A program made the position numbers and the translations under genes. A DNA stretch of 10,324 nt, taken from positions 1 through 10,324 of the forward strand of contig CALIEP010000326.1 of NCBI GenBank assembly GCA_938022345.1, given 5' to 3'. Shown here one piece after another: positions 1 to 5,422 of this stretch (positions are counted from its first letter, which is position 1; each line of letters opens with the position of its first letter). A model generated the notes under the pieces. It saw only the letters and a list, made by a program, of their open reading frames with translations. It did no database searches and was not told the DNA's origin. Origin of the DNA: an uncultured Actinomyces sp. GTDB lineage: Bacteria > Actinomycetota > Actinomycetes > Actinomycetales > Actinomycetaceae.

Positions 1-6
1 TGGGTC

Positions 7-141
7 AGTGTGTCTAGTTCAGTTCCTTCATCACAGCCTCAAAAGACTGAGCGACGGGGTCGCGGATGATGAGGTCTGCGTCAGCATCGGCATTTGTTGG
101 TGTCGCGTTCATCAAGACCAGGTGTAAACCCGAGAAATAGT
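7..141. repeat. Left copy of 135-bp direct repeat (sirtuin 3' end)
   Basis: This segment aligns without gaps to 1219-1353 at a constant offset of 1212 bp and differs at only four positions (32, 55, 92 and 126 here). Identity stops abruptly at both ends: positions 1-6 and 142 onward do not match the other copy. It contains the last codons and stop of a sirtuin gene plus 7 bp past the stop. Together with the right copy it brackets the DUF3800 cassette. Confidence 0.95.
14..141 (-). pseudogene. Detached 3' fragment of a Sir2-family sirtuin gene
   Basis: Read on the minus strand, this fragment encodes the sirtuin C-terminus from about residue 203 through the EAVMKELN end and a TAG stop at 14-16. 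It has no start codon, no ribosome binding site and none of the NAD- or zinc-binding motifs, so it cannot make an enzyme. Compared with the intact gene at 1226-1960, two differences are silent (codons 219 and 239) and two change the protein (S208L and I232V). The frame is undamaged, which suggests either recent detachment or origin from a related allele. It is probably the original gene end displaced by insertion, or a copy brought in by the cassette; the window does not show which. Confidence 0.85.
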
Positions 142-145
142 GAGG

Positions 146-173
146 TTGCGCCTTGAAAGCAAATCAGTAAAAT
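146..173 (+). promoter_or_regulatory. Putative sigma-A-type promoter of the DUF3800 leader RNA
   Basis: TAAAAT at 168-173 matches the -10 consensus at five of six bases. Sixteen bases upstream, TTGCGC at 146-151 keeps the TTG of a -35 box. The predicted start, about 7 nt downstream, falls near G181, exactly where the foldable leader RNA begins. The promoter lies just inside the cassette, 5 bp beyond the left repeat, so the cassette would carry its own promoter. Confidence 0.45.
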
Positions 174-180
174 AGAGATT

Positions 181-248
181 GGTAACGGGGCTGTTAGCTC
201 AGAGTGCCACATCGAGAACCCACGCTATGCGTGGGTTTCCGTCTTTTT
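181..248 (+). ncRNA. Candidate structured leader / small RNA upstream of DUF3800 gene
   Basis: A transcript of about 68 nt from G181 can fold compactly. An outer helix pairs ACGG at 185-188 with CCGT at 239-242, extendable by a G-U pair 189/238. It encloses a weak hairpin (191-193 with 200-202) and a strong nine-pair hairpin (217-225 with 229-237, loop TAT). The outer helix is followed at once by a C and five Ts (244-248), so the RNA looks able to terminate itself. Families of conserved RNAs named DUF3800-I and so on have been described upstream of DUF3800 genes; I recall these but cannot match this sequence to one here. It could be a partner RNA of the protein, an attenuator, or both. The fold was drawn by hand, without energy calculation or covariation. 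Confidence 0.42.
217..248 (+). terminator. Rho-independent terminator-like hairpin ahead of DUF3800 gene
   Basis: A perfect inverted repeat AACCCACGC/GCGTGGGTT (217-225 and 229-237) with a 3-nt loop is followed by TCCGTC and TTTTT. The T-run starts six bases after the stem, which would weaken it alone. If 239-242 pair back to 185-188, the T-run abuts a helix. The hairpin lies between the promoter and the DUF3800 ribosome binding site, so DUF3800 expression would need readthrough or antitermination. Confidence 0.6.
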
Positions 249-255
249 GTCCAAT

Positions 256-260
256 GGAGG
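256..260 (+). promoter_or_regulatory. Ribosome binding site fixing the DUF3800 start
   Basis: GGAGG at 256-260 lies six bases before the ATG at 267. This favours ATG 267 over the in-frame GTG at 204. The GTG lies inside the structured RNA and would add 21 residues encoded by the terminator hairpin. Confidence 0.8.
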
Positions 261-266
261 GCAGAG

Positions 267-1199
267 ATGTTTTTGGCCTATATAGATGAAGTCGCTGAGC
301 CCGGTGCCTTTGTTAGTAAACAGGATCGACGATATAACGGTTCACCAGCTTTTGGGTATGCAGGATTCGTTATTCGTGACGACCGAGTTCGCGATTTCTC
401 GCGCATTTTCTCAACAAGCAAGCGAAAACTGTTCTGGCATGAAATAAGTAAAGACGAAGCTGACCCAGGAAGATGGGAACGCAAAGGATCGGACATCTTC
501 ACGGTAAGGGGATGGGAAGAAGGACGCAGGCAAATTGAGGGGTATAAGAAGCTTGTGCGGGAGTTGGTTGCTCTTGATGGCAGGCTCTTTTTCTATGGGG
601 AAGAAAAACAACTAGGAACTGCAACTGAGCGGTGGGGGAAAGACTCGCGCGACCAAAAGAAGGGACGACTCGAATTTGAACGACGATGTTTGAGGGAAAC
701 TCTTAACCGACTGTGTACATTCGCGGAGGCAGCGGGACAAAATCTCATCGTCATCATGGATTCAGTCAATGAAAAAGAGAGAAAACTCCAAGTTCAGGAT
801 GCGTATTCCCACATTTTTTCAAGGAGCACAGACCCTGAGCATGCTGAGATGACGCGTTTAGTGGAAGCAACAATGCACGTGGACTCGCAAGTATCGGCAA
901 ATATTCAGTTTGCAGATTGGATCGCAGCCTCTGTACGACGTGCATTCGAGTACCAGCTTCTCCCAGGCGAACAGTTTGATTGGGTTCCACGAACATTAGG
1001 CGAGCTAATGCAGTCGTGTATTACCCGCGAGTCGAAGTTATATTTGGATCGGCCGCGTGCAGGGAGGCGTGAGCTGTACCATTCCCAGGTATTCTCCCTC
1101 GAGCGGATTCTCCTCAGTAACTCCGTCGCGCATCGGCTTCCGGAGATAGCTCGTCAACAAATGGCAGCGATGTACGAATCCTCTCAGAAGAAGGACTGA
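267..1199 (+). CDS. DUF3800 domain protein
   Basis: The protein has 310 residues. It opens with MFLAYIDE, the characteristic N-terminal strand of DUF3800 proteins with its acidic pair (D7, E8). Two further conserved acidic segments follow: LIVIMDSVNEKER around residues 160-172 (D165, E169) and FADWIAASVRRA around 215-226 (D217). Acidic residues at the ends of core strands and in a late helix are what an RNase-H-like metal-dependent nuclease would show. The family's biochemical activity is not established, so nuclease function is inference. There is no signal peptide or membrane segment; the protein is probably cytoplasmic. It is preceded by a structured RNA and terminator and flanked by the sirtuin-end repeats. 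It uses AGA, AGG, ATA and GGA codons freely, unlike the nearby metabolic genes, which fits horizontal acquisition. It ends 26 bp from the convergent sirtuin gene. Family assignment is fairly sure; the role (defence, RNA partner or mobility) is unknown. Confidence 0.82.
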   Translation: MFLAYIDEVAEPGAFVSKQDRRYNGSPAFGYAGFVIRDDRVRDFSRIFSTSKRKLFWHEISKDEADPGRWERKGSDIFTVRGWEEGRRQIEGYKKLVRELVALDGRLFFYGEEKQLGTATERWGKDSRDQKKGRLEFERRCLRETLNRLCTFAEAAGQNLIVIMDSVNEKERKLQVQDAYSHIFSRSTDPEHAEMTRLVEATMHVDSQVSANIQFADWIAASVRRAFEYQLLPGEQFDWVPRTLGELMQSCITRESKLYLDRPRAGRRELYHSQVFSLERILLSNSVAHRLPEIARQQMAAMYESSQKKD

Positions 1200-1218
1200 T
1201 CAGCCGAAGTAAGCAGGT

Positions 1219-1353
1219 AGTGTGTCTAGTTCAGTTCCTTCATAACAGCCTCAAAAGACTGAGCGATGGGGTCGCGGATGATGAGGTCTGCGTCAGCATC
1301 GGCGTTTGTTGGTGTCGCGTTCATCAAGACCAGGTGTGAACCCGAGAAATAGT
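1219..1353. repeat. Right copy of 135-bp direct repeat, inside the intact sirtuin gene
   Basis: This is the partner of 7-141. It starts 7 bp downstream of the sirtuin stop codon and ends within codon 203 of the intact gene (junction at 1353/1354). The four mismatches to the left copy are at 1244, 1267, 1304 and 1338. Because it is joined in frame to the rest of the gene, this copy supplies the working C-terminus. Confidence 0.95.
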
Positions 1354-1960
1354 TGAGCAGTCCGGCAGCGGGATAGACGACCAGAGATGTTCCAGCCACG
1401 ATCAGTAGATCGGCGTGCGCGATCGCCTGCACGGCGCCGCTAATGACGTCCTCGTTCAGTGCTTCGCCGTACATGACGATATCGGGACGGAGCTGTCCGT
1501 GGCAGCGCCGGCAGGTCGGGACTAACTCCTCAAAGGCCTCGGGAATAGAGGAAAGGGGATAGCCGGCCCCACAAGCGGTGCACAGAAGGTGCTCCCAATT
1601 TCCGTGAAGCTCCCAGACTGTGCGTGAGCCGGCACGCTGGTGAAGACCATCGATATTTTGGGTAATGACGCATTCGAGAAGCCCATCTGCCTCGAGTGTG
1701 GCAAGTGCGCGGTGGGCACCGTTGGCTTCGACCGGCTTGTGCACCTCGCGAAACCACTCCCAATAGGCCTCGGGATGGATTGAAAAGAAATCGATACTGA
1801 GTACCTGTTCCAGGGGGATTGTGCGCTCTTGGAAGTAGAAACCGTTCGCACCCCGGAAATCTGGAATTCCTGACTCCGTGGAGACTCCCGCGCCGCCGAA
1901 AAAGACCGTCGAAGGAGAGGTGCGAATCCAATTCGCAAGGGTTGAGATATCACTGGTCAT
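1226..1960 (-). CDS. NAD-dependent protein deacylase, Sir2 (sirtuin) family
   Basis: The protein has 244 residues, full length for a bacterial sirtuin. It removes acetyl (or other acyl) groups from lysines using NAD+, giving nicotinamide and O-acyl-ADP-ribose. Visible motifs in order: GGAGVSTESGIPDFRG (22-37) and TQNIDGLHQRAG (100-111) for NAD binding; the catalytic histidine H119 in ELHGNW; four zinc cysteines C127, C130, C150 and C153; and GTSLVVYPAAG (190-200) of the Rossmann core. ATG 1960 has AAGGAG at 1966-1971, five bases away. The early PLEQVLSIDFF stretch lacks the Ala-Tyr...Arg signature of desuccinylating CobB/SIRT5 types, so deacetylation is the likelier activity. It lies downstream of pta and ackA on the same strand, fitting a role in reversing acetyl-phosphate-driven acetylation. 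Its last 42 or so codons lie in the repeat and may be of separate origin. Confidence 0.95.
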   Translation of the reverse strand: MTSDISTLANWIRTSPSTVFFGGAGVSTESGIPDFRGANGFYFQERTIPLEQVLSIDFFSIHPEAYWEWFREVHKPVEANGAHRALATLEADGLLECVITQNIDGLHQRAGSRTVWELHGNWEHLLCTACGAGYPLSSIPEAFEELVPTCRRCHGQLRPDIVMYGEALNEDVISGAVQAIAHADLLIVAGTSLVVYPAAGLLNYFSGSHLVLMNATPTNADADADLIIRDPIAQSFEAVMKELN

Positions 1961-1998
1961 TGTGGCTCCTTAGACGATGGAACCGTTTAAGAATACGC

Positions 1999-2033
1999 CG
2001 AGGCCGGGGGTGCGCATGGCAGCCCCGGCCTCG
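1999..2033 (-). terminator. Hairpin between ackA and the sirtuin gene
   Basis: A perfect 11-bp inverted repeat CGAGGCCGGGG/CCCCGGCCTCG (1999-2009 and 2023-2033) is extended by TGC/GCA inside the loop across a single G-G mismatch. It starts 28 bp past the ackA stop and ends 39 bp before the sirtuin start. On the minus strand only GTATTCTT follows, not a true U-tract, so it may be a weak terminator or an mRNA-stabilising hairpin that sets a lower sirtuin level. Confidence 0.55.
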
Positions 2034-2060
2034 AATTGCGATGAAAAATCGCGTTTAAAC

Positions 2061-3254
2061 TCAGATCAGCGTGAGAGCCTGACGTGCGATTGCCAGCTCC
2101 TCGTTGGTGGGAACAACCATGACCGTGATCGAGGAATCATCGCTCGAAATGGTTGTGGGAGCAGAGAAACGCTGGTTGTTGATCTCGTTGTCAATACGCA
2201 CACCAAAGGGGAGCAGGCGCTCGCAAACCTCGCGGCGCAGATCAGCATCGTTTTCGCCAATGCCAGCGGTGAAGGTAATGACATCCAGACCACCGAGCTC
2301 AGCGGTGTAGGAGCCGATGTACTTGATGATGCGGGTGACGTAGATATCCAGGGCCAGGCGCGCACGGCGTGCAACCTCGGGGTCCTCAGAATCGACCATG
2401 TGGCGGACTGCTCGCATGTCGTTCTCTCCGGTCAGGCCCTTGAGACCTGACTGCTTGTTGAAGAGATCGTCGACTTCGTCGGCGCTCCAGCCGGTCTGAC
2501 GCTGCAGGTGGAAAACGACGGCGGGGTCGATGTCGCCGGTGCGAGTTCCCATGACCAAACCCTCGAGAGGGGTCAAGCCCATGGAGGTATCGATCGGACG
2601 GCCAGCCTTAACGGCGGAGACGGATGCGCCATTACCCAGGTGCAGAACGATCTGACGCAGGGCGTTATCGCCCAGCAGGGAAGCGACCTTTTCAGAAACG
2701 TACTGGTGGGAAGTTCCGTGAGCGCCGTAACGGCGGACTGAGTACTTTTCGGCAACTTCCTGCTTGAGAGCATAGGTTGCGGTGTCCTCAGGCAAGCGCT
2801 GGAAGAAAGCGGTGTCGAAAACGGCGACGTGAGGAGTGTCGGGCATGAGCTCGCGAGCAACATCGATTCCCTTGAGGTGTGCGGGGTTGTGCAGGGGAGC
2901 CAGTGCACACAGGTCATTAATTAGGTCACGAACTTCGTCGGTGATCAGAGCCGGTCCGTCGAAGTACTTACCGCCCTGAACGATGCGGTGGCCAACAGCC
3001 ACGATGTTGGCCTCGGCAAGAGAGGGGCCAACCTCATCGAAGAGGCGCAGAACTTCGCGCATGCCAACTTCATGATCGGCAATGGGCTCGTTCACATCGA
3101 CGACCTTCTCGCCGTACTTGTGCTGGATGTGGCCCTCGGTTTCGCCGATGCGCTCAACCAAGCCCTTGGCGATCGCATCGCCGTTGTCGGGGTTGATGAG
3201 CTGATACTTGATAGAGGAAGAACCAGAGTTAATAACAAGAACGGTGTCGGTCAC
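2061..3254 (-). CDS. ackA: Acetate kinase
   Basis: The protein has 397 residues, the standard length. It converts acetyl-phosphate and ADP to acetate and ATP, the substrate-level phosphorylation step of acetate fermentation, in the cytoplasm. The ASKHA-type signatures are intact: VLVINSGSSSIKYQL (5-19, with N9), GHRIVQGG with R90, VFDTAFF with catalytic D147, RRYGAHGTSH with H179, LHLGNGAS (205-211), GLVMGTRTGDIDP with R238, AGIGEND (330-336) and the late TNEE glutamate E385. The start is GTG at 3252-3254, with AGAAAGG about eight bases upstream. It lies downstream of pta on the same strand, 149 bp away. A strong hairpin in that gap suggests attenuated co-transcription or a separate promoter that I could not place with confidence. 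Nothing is missing or truncated. Confidence 0.97.
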   Translation of the reverse strand: MTDTVLVINSGSSSIKYQLINPDNGDAIAKGLVERIGETEGHIQHKYGEKVVDVNEPIADHEVGMREVLRLFDEVGPSLAEANIVAVGHRIVQGGKYFDGPALITDEVRDLINDLCALAPLHNPAHLKGIDVARELMPDTPHVAVFDTAFFQRLPEDTATYALKQEVAEKYSVRRYGAHGTSHQYVSEKVASLLGDNALRQIVLHLGNGASVSAVKAGRPIDTSMGLTPLEGLVMGTRTGDIDPAVVFHLQRQTGWSADEVDDLFNKQSGLKGLTGENDMRAVRHMVDSEDPEVARRARLALDIYVTRIIKYIGSYTAELGGLDVITFTAGIGENDADLRREVCERLLPFGVRIDNEINNQRFSAPTTISSDDSSITVMVVPTNEELAIARQALTLI

Positions 3255-3365
3255 GACGTGCCTTTCTAAGAATCACCTGCGAGGCCGCGGTGTGCGGCGC
3301 AATGTAACGCATGGATGAGTGGTCTGATGAGTGCAGTTTACGCGTGGAAGTGATGGAGACGGAAT

Positions 3366-3397
3366 TCGGGGGTGTGGGATTGTCCCCACACCCCCGA
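3366..3397 (-). terminator. Hairpin between pta and ackA
   Basis: CGGGGGTGTGGG (3367-3378) pairs perfectly with CCCACACCCCCG (3385-3396) around a six-base loop, with one more A-T pair at the base (3366/3397). It starts 7 bp after the pta stop codon. Flanking AATTC/GAATT sequences at 3363 and 3398 lengthen the symmetry. On the minus strand the tail reads AATTCCGTCT, not a strong U-tract. It probably terminates or processes most pta transcripts and separates pta from ackA expression. Confidence 0.65.
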
Positions 3398-3403
3398 GAA
3401 TTC

Positions 3404-4897
3404 TCAGCCCTGCGCCTGAACGGCAGTTAGGGCGACAGTGTTGACGATGTCTTCAACCAAAGCACCGCGTGAGAGGTCGTTCACGGGCTTGTTAAGTCCC
3501 TGCAGAACCGGGCCAATCGCAACGGCTCCGGAAGAACGCTGAACGGCCTTGTATCCAATATTTCCAGCGTTGAGCGAGGGGAAGATGAAGACGTTTGCGT
3601 GGCCGGCAACGGGGGAGTCGGGCAGTTTGACCGAGGCGACGGCCTCGTCAACGGAAGCGTCAAACTGGATGGGTCCCTCGAGGGCCAGCTCGGGAGCCTT
3701 TTCGTGAGCCAAGCGAGTGGCCTCGACAACTGCATCCACATCCACGCCGGAGCCAGAGGTGCCGGTCGAGTAGGAGAGCATTGCGACCTTCGGATCGAGT
3801 CCGAACTGACGCGCGGTCGCGGCCGAGGAAATCGCGATATCTGCCAGCTGCTCGGGGGTTGGGTTGGGGTTAACGGCGCAGTCGCCGAATGCCCACACGC
3901 GATCCTTCAACAGCATGAGGAAGACCGAAGAAACGATCGAGACACCGGGAGCGGTCTTAATGATCTGGAAGGAAGGAACGATGGTGTGAGCGGTGGTGTG
4001 AATTGCACCAGACACCATGCCGTCGGCGTCTCCCATGTGGACCATCATCGTGCCGAAGTAGGATACATCGCGAACCTTGTCGCGAGCCTGTTCGATGGTC
4101 ACGCCCTTCTTGGCGCGCAGGCGTGCGAACTCTTCCGCGTAGCGCTCCGCGTATACGGGGTCGTCGACGGAAACGACGGTTGCTGCCGAGACATCCAAGC
4201 CAAGCTCTGCAGCGCGTGAGTTGATCGCCTGAGCATCACCGAGCAGTACCAGATCTGCAATTCCGCGTTCAAGAACGATGGCTGCGGCGCGCAGGACACG
4301 ATCGTCTTCGGGTTCAGGCAAGACGATGCGCTTGCGGTTGGAACGTGCGCGATCAATCAGATCTGCCTGGAAGGAAAGGGGAGTAACAACCTGTGGAGCT
4401 TCCAGTGCCGAGGCCGCATCCAGAGTTTGCGCGTCGAAAGGCAGTTCAAGGATGGGAAGTTGAGTCTTAACGTGCGAGGCGACTGCTGAGGGAAGAGCAA
4501 CCGCTGCGACGCGAGTTGCGTGCTGACGCGCGCGGCGATCAAGAACCTCGATCTCGCGTTCAATAAGTTCGGGGGAGGCGCCTTCGGTATCGAAAGCTGC
4601 GATGACGCGAGCGTTGGTCGAAGCTGCCACGTCGAGGTTCCATCCCAAGGTGTCGAAAGTCGAAACGGAGCCTTCGGGGAGTGCGTCGATCAGGACAATA
4701 TCCTCTGTGTGGCTGCGGATATCTTCAACGACGCGGGGGAGGGCTTGCTCGGGGTCGGAGGTGATGGCCTCGGAAGTGGAGGTGCCGGCGGCGCTCACCC
4801 GTGCCAGCGTTGAAGCGGGGACAAGCGCTGCGAAGTCGTCACTGACCTGTGAGGCGGCTTCTGCCTGGGCGGCAATGACGATAAAACGGGTGCTCAC
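3404..4897 (-). CDS. pta: Phosphate acetyltransferase
   Basis: The protein has 497 residues. It interconverts acetyl-CoA plus phosphate with acetyl-phosphate plus CoA and feeds ackA. The C-terminal PTA/PTB catalytic domain spans about 172-490. It shows RKRIVLPEPEDDRVLRA (188-204), DADGMVSG (290-297), YSTGTSGSG (376-384), FDASVDEA (412-419), FPSLNAGNIGYK (439-450) and a final LSRG (475-478). The N-terminal 170 or so residues match the position of the P-loop-like domain of long Pta enzymes, but no GKS/GKT Walker A is visible, and the protein is shorter than the roughly 700-residue enteric form. GTG 4897 is chosen because AAAGGAG lies five bases upstream; the longer frame to 4945 would add 16 residues that overlap that site. 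It heads the pta-ackA-sirtuin set. Confidence 0.96.
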   Translation of the reverse strand: MSTRFIVIAAQAEAASQVSDDFAALVPASTLARVSAAGTSTSEAITSDPEQALPRVVEDIRSHTEDIVLIDALPEGSVSTFDTLGWNLDVAASTNARVIAAFDTEGASPELIEREIEVLDRRARQHATRVAAVALPSAVASHVKTQLPILELPFDAQTLDAASALEAPQVVTPLSFQADLIDRARSNRKRIVLPEPEDDRVLRAAAIVLERGIADLVLLGDAQAINSRAAELGLDVSAATVVSVDDPVYAERYAEEFARLRAKKGVTIEQARDKVRDVSYFGTMMVHMGDADGMVSGAIHTTAHTIVPSFQIIKTAPGVSIVSSVFLMLLKDRVWAFGDCAVNPNPTPEQLADIAISSAATARQFGLDPKVAMLSYSTGTSGSGVDVDAVVEATRLAHEKAPELALEGPIQFDASVDEAVASVKLPDSPVAGHANVFIFPSLNAGNIGYKAVQRSSGAVAIGPVLQGLNKPVNDLSRGALVEDIVNTVALTAVQAQG

Positions 4898-4902
4898 GTC
4901 TA

Positions 4903-4909
4903 CTCCTTT
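4903..4909 (-). promoter_or_regulatory. Ribosome binding site fixing the pta start
   Basis: Read on the minus strand, AAAGGAG lies five bases before GTG at 4895-4897. The protein then begins STRFIVIAAQ, the expected first beta strand. This rules against the upstream ATG at 4943-4945. Confidence 0.8.
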
Positions 4910-4916
4910 ATATCGG

Positions 4917-4945
4917 TATGTATTTTTGGCTGGATTGGTTAACAA
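4917..4945 (-). promoter_or_regulatory. Possible pta promoter
   Basis: On the minus strand, TTGTTA (4940-4945) and TACATA (4917-4922) are separated by 17 bp. They match the consensus at four and three of six bases respectively. The region is AT-rich for this genome and lies between the divergent pta and DUF3017 genes, so a promoter is expected here, but the boxes are weak. Confidence 0.3.
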
Positions 4946-5014
4946 TCAAGTGAGCCGACGGGTCTATCGTAGTCCGCTCATTTGAGTGCGTCGCGCTTAT
5001 GTCTGCTTTCGCGA

Positions 5015-5020
5015 TACCCT
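5015..5020 (+). promoter_or_regulatory. -10 element for a leaderless DUF3017 mRNA
   Basis: TACCCT (TANNNT pattern) is followed by exactly six bases and then ATG 5027. Transcription would therefore start on or beside the A of the start codon. The GAAGG between them is too close to ATG to act as a ribosome binding site. Leaderless mRNAs with this spacing are common in actinobacteria. No clear -35 box is seen. Confidence 0.45.
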
Positions 5021-5026
5021 GAAGGT

Positions 5027-5317
5027 ATGGAAGATCAGTACTCAGGATCGACAGGTGGAGTCGCTACCTTAGTGAGCGTTGCCTTCGTTGTCCTTACATG
5101 CGTGCTGATTACCCTTCTTGCTGTTTTTAATCACCCGCACAAAGCTGTCCTGGTCCTGGTTGTGACGATGTTCATCATGGCGGTGATGCGTGCGGTGTGG
5201 CCTGGACGTCCTTGGTTCGCTTCAAGGCGACGCTGGGCGGATGTCGGGTTGTATGTCCTGCTTGGAGCCGTGATTTGGTACTTCTCGCCCTACACGGCGA
5301 CGCTGGGGCTCGGATGA
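5027..5317 (+). CDS. DUF3017 family small membrane protein
   Basis: The protein has 96 residues with three hydrophobic helices at about 13-34, 39-57 and 71-88, and only short loops. The arrangement of a second helix ending in a MRAVWP-like turn, then a basic segment with paired arginines (SRRRWADVG), then a last helix resembles the actinobacterial DUF3017 family, whose function is unknown. By the positive-inside rule, the basic loop around residues 58-70 probably faces the cytoplasm. ATG 5027 is chosen because a TANNNT box sits at leaderless spacing; a TTG at 4982 would add 15 residues but has no ribosome binding site. The gene diverges from pta and lies 105 bp upstream of the symporter gene on the same strand. 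The family call rests on length, topology and the basic motif. Confidence 0.7.
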   Translation: MEDQYSGSTGGVATLVSVAFVVLTCVLITLLAVFNHPHKAVLVLVVTMFIMAVMRAVWPGRPWFASRRRWADVGLYVLLGAVIWYFSPYTATLGLG

Positions 5318-5422
5318 GTGTGACCTAGTAGACAAAGCGTCCATAATGTGGTCGATGGTGACTTCTTAGGCGAAAGCTGTCACTCTTGCCAAGTCCGTAC
5401 TTCTTTATACGAGGTTTGAGCA

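Larger units (their letters stand above)
142..1218. mobile_element. Candidate small mobile cassette (RNA + DUF3800 gene) at sirtuin 3' end
   Basis: About 1.08 kb of sequence lies between the two sirtuin-end repeats. It holds one promoter-RNA-protein unit and nothing else. A unit bracketed by a duplicated gene end that restores the interrupted gene is the usual footprint of integration into a gene 3' end. Here, though, the duplication is long (135 bp) and there is no recombinase, transposase or terminal inverted repeat. It may be a non-autonomous or decayed element, or a cassette installed by homologous recombination. The mobile label is inference from the repeat structure and the foreign-looking codon use. 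Confidence 0.4.

Noticed and set aside
188..220. tRNA-like sequence (GGGGCTGTTAGCTCAG then ATCGAGAACCCA)
   Set aside because: It has a D-arm-like box but no anticodon arm, no proper acceptor stem and too little length for a tRNA. At most it is a tRNA fossil or chance; the overlapping hairpin/terminator RNA explains the region better.
204..266. N-terminal extension of DUF3800 from GTG 204
   Set aside because: It would translate through the terminator hairpin and has no ribosome binding site. ATG 267 has GGAGG at good spacing and begins exactly at the family's usual first strand.
1..1353. CRISPR or other array made by the repeated sirtuin end
   Set aside because: There are only two copies, both are coding sequence, and they are separated by a full gene.
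3599..4219. 206-codon open frame on the plus strand opposite pta
   Set aside because: It lies wholly inside pta, shows no recognisable domain, and arises from codon bias on the opposite strand.
5342..5347. CATAAT as a -10 box for the symporter gene
   Set aside because: No matching -35 box lies at 15-19 bp, and the start-to-gene distance offers no further support.
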